Part shown: one piece after another, positions 58,735-64,000 of the stretch
Layout of the letters: every line of letters begins with the position of its first letter
How positions within the stretch are numbered: the first letter of the stretch is position 1
The notes under the pieces: model-generated
Told to the model about the DNA's origin: nothing
The model's input: the letters and a program-made list of their open reading frames with translations, nothing else
Databases searched by the model: none
DNA from: Murinocardiopsis flavida
Lineage (GTDB): Bacteria > Actinomycetota > Actinomycetes > Streptosporangiales > Streptosporangiaceae
Assembly (NCBI RefSeq): GCF_003014485.1
Contig: NZ_PYGA01000028.1
Location: 1-64,000, forward strand
DNA: 64,000 nt
Direction of reading: 5' to 3'
Position numbers and translations under genes: made by a program

Positions 58735-60395
58735 GCGCTCTCCTCGATTCCGTTGTTCAGCCGGAGCTCGGGCCCCGACCAGTTGCGGCGCATCCAGCGG
58801 TCGTGCGTCGCGATGACGACGGCGCCCGGCGCGGTGCGCAGCGCGTCCTCCAGCTCCTCGGCGAGCCGCAGCGAGATGTGGTTGGTCGGCTCGTCGAGCA
58901 GCAGGACCTGCGGGGCGTTCGCCACCAGCAGCGCCAGCGCCAGACGGCGCCGCTGGCCCACGCTGAGCGACCCGACCGGGCGGTCGAGGTCGCGCGGCGC
59001 CACCAGGCCCAGCTCGCCGAGCGACGGCGCCCCATTGCCCGTCTTGTCGGTGCCGACGAGGTTCGCGTACACGACCCGCGGCGAGAGGTCGCCGCGGGTG
59101 AACACGACGTCCTGCTCCAGCAGCGCGACCGCGGCGCCCCGCTGCCACTGCACCTGGCCACCGGCACCGGGGTCCAGCCGCCGGGCGAGCACCTGGAGCA
59201 GGGTGGACTTGCCCGCCCCGTTGGGCCCGGTCACCAGCAGGCGGCCGTCGGCCGGCAGGTCGAGGTGGGGCAGGCGCAGCCGCCCGGGGATCTCGATGCC
59301 GCGCGCCATCAGCGCCATGCCGTCGGTTCCGGTGCCGCCGGTCAGCGCGGAGCGGAACGCCAGCGGTTTGGGCGGCTTGCGTACCTGGTCGCGGTCGAGC
59401 TCGTCCAGGCGCCGCTGGGCGTTGCGGACGCGGCGCGAGATCTGCTTCTCGACCTTGGCCCCGCTGGCGTCGTACATCATCTTGTTCTTGTCCTTCATGG
59501 GCCGGAAGTGGCCCACCTGGCGGGCGGTGGTGCGCACCGCCTCGCGCAGCGAGCGCAGCTCGCCCTGCTCGGTGCGGAACTGCTCCTCCCACGCCTCGCG
59601 CTCCAACCGCTTCTCCCGCAGGTAGTGGGAGTACGCGCCGCCGTAGTACACGGCCCCGCCGCGCGAGGGGTCGAGGTCGAGCAGGCCGGTGCACACCTCG
59701 TCCAGGAAGGTGCGGTCGTGCGAAGCGACCACCACCGCCCCCGGGAGCGAGCGGAGGTAGGACTCCAGGAACACCACGGCGTCGTCGTCCAGGTGGTTGG
59801 TCGGCTCGTCGAGCAGCAGCGCGCGCGGGCGCCGGATGAGCAGGGCGGCGAGGGCGAGCCGGGCGCGCTGGCCGCCCGACATGGCGTCGATGCGGCGGTC
59901 CGGTTCGACGCCGCCGAGTCCGAGCCCGTCGAGCACGAGGCCGGCCCTGCGGTCGGCGTCCCAGATGTCGGCCTGCTCCGCGGCGTCCAGGCTCTCGCCG
60001 TAGGCCGCGAGGACCGCCGCGTCCTCGGGGTGCGCGTCGAGCGCCGCCGTGTGCTCGGCGAGGCGCCGCTCGATGGAGCGGACCCCGTCAAGCGCGTCCT
60101 CGACGGCACCGGTCAGCGTCATGTCGCCGGGGTAGGGCACCTCCTGGTGGCCGAATCCGAGCTCGGCGGGGACGGACACCTCGCCGGAGTCGGGGGCCTC
60201 GGCGCCCGCCAGCAGGCGCAGCAGGGTGGACTTGCCGATGCCGTTCTCGCCCACGAGGCCGAGTCGCATGCCGGGGGCCACCGCGAGCGAGATGCCGGTC
60301 AGGACGGCGCGCCCGTCGTAGGACTTGGTGAGGTCGGCGGCCGCGAGAACGGGGCGGGTGCCGGGGTCGGCCGCTGGTGACGGAAAGGTCTGCAC
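58731..60395 (-). CDS. ABC-F ATPase (ribosomal protection/translation factor type)
   Basis: 554 aa, two ATP-binding domains without membrane segments. First domain: Walker A GENGIGKSTLL, signature MSGGQRARLAL, Walker B LLLDEPTNHLDD. A linker with a charged helical hairpin (REKRLEREAWEEQFRTEQGE, KDKNKMMYDASGAKVEKQIS) is where ABC-F proteins reach into the ribosome. Second domain: GPNGAGKSTLL, LSVGQRRRLALA, LLLDEPTNH. The GTG at 60395 has CAGGAGG 8 bases upstream; the same frame is open 37 codons further upstream (including MSRQPRIKAAIVLR). Probably confers resistance to ribosome-targeting antibiotics or rescues stalled ribosomes. Confidence 0.85.
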   Translation of the reverse strand: MQTFPSPAADPGTRPVLAAADLTKSYDGRAVLTGISLAVAPGMRLGLVGENGIGKSTLLRLLAGAEAPDSGEVSVPAELGFGHQEVPYPGDMTLTGAVEDALDGVRSIERRLAEHTAALDAHPEDAAVLAAYGESLDAAEQADIWDADRRAGLVLDGLGLGGVEPDRRIDAMSGGQRARLALAALLIRRPRALLLDEPTNHLDDDAVVFLESYLRSLPGAVVVASHDRTFLDEVCTGLLDLDPSRGGAVYYGGAYSHYLREKRLEREAWEEQFRTEQGELRSLREAVRTTARQVGHFRPMKDKNKMMYDASGAKVEKQISRRVRNAQRRLDELDRDQVRKPPKPLAFRSALTGGTGTDGMALMARGIEIPGRLRLPHLDLPADGRLLVTGPNGAGKSTLLQVLARRLDPGAGGQVQWQRGAAVALLEQDVVFTRGDLSPRVVYANLVGTDKTGNGAPSLGELGLVAPRDLDRPVGSLSVGQRRRLALALLVANAPQVLLLDEPTNHISLRLAEELEDALRTAPGAVVIATHDRWMRRNWSGPELRLNNGIEESA

Positions 60396-60668
60396 AGGCA
60401 AGGCCTCCTGGTTCGTGATCAGGGGTGGCCTCGCTGCCCTGCGCGGCGCGGAGATCCGCAGAACGATGGCGGCCTTGATGCGCGGCTGGCGGGACATCGA
60501 GACCACACCGAAAGGGATTCGGCTGGCATCCGCCGGGCATCGGCTCGACCCTCGGGAAAGGGGAGCCGCCTCGGACGCGGATGTGGACTCGATGTCAGTG
60601 ACGCACGGAGCAGAGGTTAGACGACGGGCCGCCGCCTGGCAAGCGGCTTTTCCCGGCCGGTGCGCCGG

Positions 60669-61658
60669 TCACGACATCAGGTCGCTGCCGATCAGCCCGG
60701 TGCCGACGCGGTCGGCCCGCGCCACGTCGGCGATGATGTCGTCGAGCCCGGTCGCGGCGGTCCAGCCGATGGCGTCGCGGATCCGTCCGGTGTCGGGCAC
60801 CCTGCGGTCCACGTCGACGTGCTCGCTGCCGGACGCAACGGTGTGCGGCACGTACACGACGTCGCTGCCGGACCCGGTCAGCGCGCGTACCCGCACGGCG
60901 AGTTCGCCGATGCCGGTCTCCTGGCTGCCGCCGAGGTTGAACACCGCGCCGGGCACGCCCGTGCGCTGCGCCAACCGGACCATGGCCGGGACTGCGTCGG
61001 TGACGGCGCAGAAGCAGCGCCGCTGCGAGCCGTCGCCGTGCACGGTGAGCGGGCGTCCGCGCAGCGCCTGGTGCACGAACACCGGCAGCACCGCCCCGCC
61101 GCGCAGGTCCTGGCGGATGCCGACCAGGTTGAACAGCCGCACGGTGACGGCGCTCAGGCCGTAGTCGGCGGCGAACCTGGCGACAATCAGCTCGGCGAGC
61201 CCCTTCGCGGCGGGGTGGGCCCAGCGGGCCGAGCCGGTGGCGCCGAGGATCCGGTCGTCGTCCTCGCGCAGGCGCTCGCCGACGCTGCGCCCGTAGACGT
61301 CGCCGGAGGACGTGTACAGCAGGCGGCAGCCGAGGTCGAGCGCCGCCTCGCAGACGATCTCGGTGCCGGTGACCTCGGTGCGCACCGCGTCCAGCGGGCG
61401 GCGGCGCACCGCGGCCGCCCCGGTCTGCGACGCCAGGTGGAACACGGCGTCGCAGCCGCCCATGGCGGCGCGCACCGCTGCGGCGTCCAGCACGGTGCCG
61501 GCCGCGAGGCGGGCGCGGCGCCCGCTCCGGTCGGCGAGGTGCTCGACCGACCCCGCCGACAGGTCGTCCAGCACGGTAACCTCGTGGCCCCCGTCGAGGA
61601 GGTGGTCGACCAGGTGGGAGCCGACGAACCCGGCACCGCCCGTCACCAGTGCATGCAT
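60669..61658 (-). CDS. NAD-dependent epimerase/dehydratase-like protein lacking the catalytic Tyr
   Basis: 329 aa, extended SDR. Rossmann motif ALVTGGAGFVGSHLVDHLLD, then VFHLASQTG, LLYTSSGDVYG (catalytic Ser/Thr) and NLVGIRQDLRGG. The expected WxYAxSK motif reads WAHPAAKGLAE, so the catalytic Tyr is His while the Lys is kept. It resembles nucleotide-sugar 4-epimerases and dTDP-glucose dehydratases. It may have altered or no epimerase activity. ATG 61658; divergent from the deacetylase gene. Confidence 0.8.
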   Translation of the reverse strand: MHALVTGGAGFVGSHLVDHLLDGGHEVTVLDDLSAGSVEHLADRSGRRARLAAGTVLDAAAVRAAMGGCDAVFHLASQTGAAAVRRRPLDAVRTEVTGTEIVCEAALDLGCRLLYTSSGDVYGRSVGERLREDDDRILGATGSARWAHPAAKGLAELIVARFAADYGLSAVTVRLFNLVGIRQDLRGGAVLPVFVHQALRGRPLTVHGDGSQRRCFCAVTDAVPAMVRLAQRTGVPGAVFNLGGSQETGIGELAVRVRALTGSGSDVVYVPHTVASGSEHVDVDRRVPDTGRIRDAIGWTAATGLDDIIADVARADRVGTGLIGSDLMS

Positions 61659-61706
61659 CTCGTCGGCACTCCCCGCACGTCGTGGTCACCGATCGGAGTC
61701 ATTCAA

Positions 61707-61725
61707 CTACACAGAGAACATGTAG
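61707..61725. promoter_or_regulatory. Inverted repeat CTACA-N9-TGTAG in the divergent promoter
   Basis: Lies in an AT-rich patch 48 bases upstream of the epimerase-like gene and 170 upstream of the deacetylase. No adjacent regulator gene. Weak evidence. Confidence 0.3.
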
Positions 61726-61896
61726 CGTTGCACTCCACCGGGTGTGTCCGGAACACCGTGCGCACCCGCGTCCCCGCTCTGCCCCGCGCCCACACTCCCT
61801 GAGTCCGCACCGACTCCCCTGCCGCGCAGCGCGCGACCCGCCCGCCCTCGAACCCTTGGAATTCCACCCGTGCTCAGGCTCCCCACCGGACCCCGG

Positions 61897-63459
61897 ATGC
61901 GCCCGCTCACCGCGATCGCCGCCGCGATCCCGCTCCTCGCCGCCACCGCCTGCACCGGCGGCGACCTCTCCCCCGGGCTGAGCACCGTCCCGCCCGACCG
62001 GATCGCGGGCGTGGAGTACCGCGCGGTCAGCGTCGAGCACGACGGCGCGAAGGTCGCGTACCGGTACCCGGCCGTGCCCAACGCACCCGCCCTCACCCGG
62101 GAGGTCCGCACCGTCATGGCCGAGGCCGAGACGGAGTTCATGACCGCCCGCAACGCCAAGGACGCCGACGACGGCCCCGCCGAACTGCGCCAGGACGCCG
62201 CGTTCCTCGCGGCGGCCCCCGATGTGCTCGGCGTGCGCGTGCGAACGGAGCACAAGGGCGGCCCCGACCCCGCGACCACGTGGACCACCCGCTGGTACGA
62301 CGCCGAGTCCGGCGACGTCCTGCCGTGGACCGCGCTGCTGAACGGCGAGGACGCCGTGGGCGCCCTGCGCGCCGAGGTCGCGCGGGTACTGCGCGACGAC
62401 GCCGGGATAGCGGAGGAGAAGCTGCCCAAGGAGTTCCGCTCGATCAAGGAGCACGCGGCGGCACCGGGAGCGGCGTCCCCCTCCCCCGCGGAGGTCGACC
62501 CGCGCAAGGCCAAGAAGACGGCCAAGAAGAACGCCGGGTCGGCACTCGCCGACCTCGGGTTCGATGCCACCGGCGGCCTCGTGGTCAGCCTGCCCCCGGG
62601 GTCCGTTTCCGCCGAGGCCGCGGAGCAGGCGCGCGGCGCGCTGCTCGACGGGGAGTCCCGTGACGGCCGCCGCAAGGGCGGCGCGCTGCGGGTGCCCATC
62701 GGCGGCGACGCCGGCGCGCCGCTGCTGTCCGCGTTCGGCGAGCGGGCCGCCAAGGCGGCGCGCAAGGGCGCGGGCGGCGACGGGGACGAGGGTTCGGGCA
62801 AGGGCGAACCGGTGCGGGTCGCCGCGGGCGGCGCCAAGGGCGCGCCGCCGAGCAGCATCGACTGCGGGCGGGTCCCGTGCGTCGCCCTGACCTTCGACGA
62901 CGGCCCCGGCGATCACACCGGGAAGCTCCTCGACTCCCTCGACTCCTACTCGGCGAAGGCCACCTTCTACCTGCTCGGCCAGGCCGTCAAGGGCAACGAG
63001 GACGTCGTCCGGCGCATGACCCGGACCGGGCACGAGACCGCCAACCACTCCTGGAAGCACGACGACCTCGCCGGGAAGTCGGGCGGCGCGGTCGCCGACG
63101 ACATGAAGCGCACCGACCGGGTGATCGAGAAGGCCGGCGGCGAACCGGTGCGGAGCATGCGCCCGCCCTACGGCTCCTTCAACGACACCACGGCGGCCAA
63201 CGTCGGCCACCCCGTCGTGCTGTGGGACGTCGACACGCTCGACTGGAAGCACCGCTCGACGAAGAAGACCATCCGCGCCGCGGTCGACAAGTCCGAGCCC
63301 GGCAGCGTGGTGCTGTTCCACGACATCCACCGCCCGACCGTCGACGCGTTCCCCGAGACGCTGCGCAAGCTGCACGCGCGCGGGTTCCACTTCGTCACCG
63401 TCACCGAACTGTTCGACGGCGAGCTCACCGACGGCAAGTCCTACAGCCGCCGCAAGTAG
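61897..63459 (+). CDS. PdaC-like polysaccharide deacetylase lipoprotein
   Basis: 520 aa. Signal with a lipobox-like LAATAC (residues 14-19). Residues about 35-240 resemble the DUF4163/DUF3298 (RsiV-like) region found ahead of NodB in B. subtilis PdaC (TWTTRWYDAESGDVLPWTALL). The NodB domain (about 325-510) has all motifs: ALTFDDGPGDHTG (Asp pair), ETANHSWKHDDL (zinc His pair), MRPPYGSFN, LWDVDTLDWK and VVLFHDIHRPT. It probably deacetylates peptidoglycan or a related glycan at the cell surface. ATG 61897 is preferred over GTG 61870. Confidence 0.85.
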   Translation: MRPLTAIAAAIPLLAATACTGGDLSPGLSTVPPDRIAGVEYRAVSVEHDGAKVAYRYPAVPNAPALTREVRTVMAEAETEFMTARNAKDADDGPAELRQDAAFLAAAPDVLGVRVRTEHKGGPDPATTWTTRWYDAESGDVLPWTALLNGEDAVGALRAEVARVLRDDAGIAEEKLPKEFRSIKEHAAAPGAASPSPAEVDPRKAKKTAKKNAGSALADLGFDATGGLVVSLPPGSVSAEAAEQARGALLDGESRDGRRKGGALRVPIGGDAGAPLLSAFGERAAKAARKGAGGDGDEGSGKGEPVRVAAGGAKGAPPSSIDCGRVPCVALTFDDGPGDHTGKLLDSLDSYSAKATFYLLGQAVKGNEDVVRRMTRTGHETANHSWKHDDLAGKSGGAVADDMKRTDRVIEKAGGEPVRSMRPPYGSFNDTTAANVGHPVVLWDVDTLDWKHRSTKKTIRAAVDKSEPGSVVLFHDIHRPTVDAFPETLRKLHARGFHFVTVTELFDGELTDGKSYSRRK

Positions 63460-63660
63460 ACCGGGACGGCGGAGCGGAGCGGGCCCGGCGCCGTCCGCAC
63501 CCGCCCGCCGCCGGAGGCCCCGCCGCCGGAGACTCCGCCGCCGGACCCGCTCGGCCCGGTGCCGACGCACGCGGGCCGGCCGAGCCTGGTGAGCTCGGCC
63601 GGCCCCGGTTCGGGCGCTGCCTGGTAAGCGTGGCACCGGCCCGCGTGCGGTCCGACGGTG

Positions 63661-64000
63661 CTACTCGGCCTCGTCGGCCGCCGCGGTCCGCCCGCCGCAG
63701 AACACCTCGTCGACGAGCCGTTGCAGCGCCTGCTGGAACGGCACCGCCAGGGACTGCGCCGCGTCGTCCACGTAGTTCAGCGCGGCGGTCAGGGTCGTGC
63801 CGCCGTCGGGTGTGCTGAACATCAGCGCGCCCTGGCCCGAGATGCCGCCGTTGTGGGTGACGACGGTGCCGCCGCAGTCGGTGTCCTGCACGAACACGCC
63901 CAGGCCGTAGCCGATCCCTGGGTACGGCGTGCACATCTCGGCGAGCAGCGGGGCGGAGAGGAGCTTGCCGCCCATCAGCGCGGAGATGAAGACGTGGAGG
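63661..64000 (-). CDS. Serine hydrolase / beta-lactamase-family protein, C-terminal part (runs off the window)
   Basis: The 3' 112 codons of a longer gene; the frame is open to base 64000. The sequence shows the typical end of class C-like D-Ala-D-Ala carboxypeptidase/esterase proteins: FISALMGGKLLSAPLLAEM, GYGLGVFVQDTD, and VVTHNGGISGQGALMFST, where HNGG corresponds to the KTG/HxG motif 3. The active-site SxxK and YxN motifs would lie outside the window. A C-terminal Ala/Glu tail follows. Confidence 0.8.
   Translation of the reverse strand, partial: LHVFISALMGGKLLSAPLLAEMCTPYPGIGYGLGVFVQDTDCGGTVVTHNGGISGQGALMFSTPDGGTTLTAALNYVDDAAQSLAVPFQQALQRLVDEVFCGGRTAAADEAE

Noticed and set aside
1-64000. 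tRNA, rRNA, transposase or integrase genes
   Set aside because: I looked for conserved tRNA arms, rRNA blocks, DDE/tyrosine-recombinase motifs and terminal inverted repeats with target duplications, and found none I could support.

Overview
The window is very GC-rich (roughly 73% by eye) with strong G/C codon-third-position bias, GTG and TTG starts, and families typical of filamentous actinomycetes: DUF397 with XRE/DUF5753 pairs, DUF6745, DUF1275, an HSP90/TPR pair and actinobacterial type I-E CRISPR repeats. It is most likely a Streptosporangiales-type actinobacterium (Nocardiopsaceae is a guess; the species cannot be fixed from the sequence). No rRNA, tRNA, transposase, integrase or cas gene was recognised. 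All statements are read from the sequence; no database search was run.

Layout. 0.2-3.8 kb: a secreted HNH nuclease, a haloacetate-dehalogenase-like hydrolase, and a zinc-ribbon/MBL enzyme coupled to an ArsR-rhodanese regulator. 3.9-11.1 kb: a divergent cluster that matches the known irreversible D- to L-amino-acid route (GNAT N-succinyltransferase, enolase-superfamily racemase, M20 desuccinylase), joined to a SIS protein, a permease and a D-aminoacylase-like amidohydrolase. 11.4-16.7 kb: a lipoprotein, an unusual LDH/MDH-like enzyme flanked by a 37-bp direct repeat, a DUF1275 protein, a VOC protein and a DUF6745 protein. 16.8-21.7 kb: a small protein, an HSP90-like ATPase and its coupled TPR partner. 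21.8-23.6 kb: a six-repeat type I-E CRISPR array with leader (transcribed leftwards, no cas genes), then a composite repeat element. 23.6-28.1 kb: a TetR gene with a double operator divergent from a fused 2Fe-2S/molybdenum hydroxylase plus FAD subunit (PaoABC-like). 28.1-36.4 kb: a beta-propeller membrane protein, hydrolases, an acyl-CoA dehydrogenase pair and an SDR.

36.4-41.5 kb is an accessory island with lower GC in part: a DUF397/XRE pair, an Arg-rich 37-codon ORF coupled to an RsbW-like ATPase, a sigma-factor-like protein, a decayed CRISPR repeat with an intact-looking leader, and a second copy of the composite repeat element in inverted orientation. 41.6-46.8 kb: mannitol dehydrogenase, BisC/TorA-like molybdoenzyme and a membrane acyltransferase divergent from its TetR gene. 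48.4-54.5 kb: SRPBCC protein, SDR/HxlR pair, homogentisate dioxygenase/IclR pair, MFS and HAD genes. 54.8-64 kb: TetR with a zinc-knuckle tail, DUF418 protein, small membrane protein, an ABC-F ATPase coupled to a CatB/Vat-like acetyltransferase, an epimerase-like SDR lacking its catalytic Tyr, a PdaC-like deacetylase, and a truncated serine hydrolase at the right edge.

The most novel signal is the composite repeat element (A 22.5-23.6 kb, B 40.1-41.5 kb, solo arm about 14.4 kb): a conserved core of about 380 bp flanked by arms built of tandem units of about 183 bp, not explained by any gene. Both full copies lie next to a CRISPR leader. Many divergent promoters carry clear inverted-repeat operators, described individually below.
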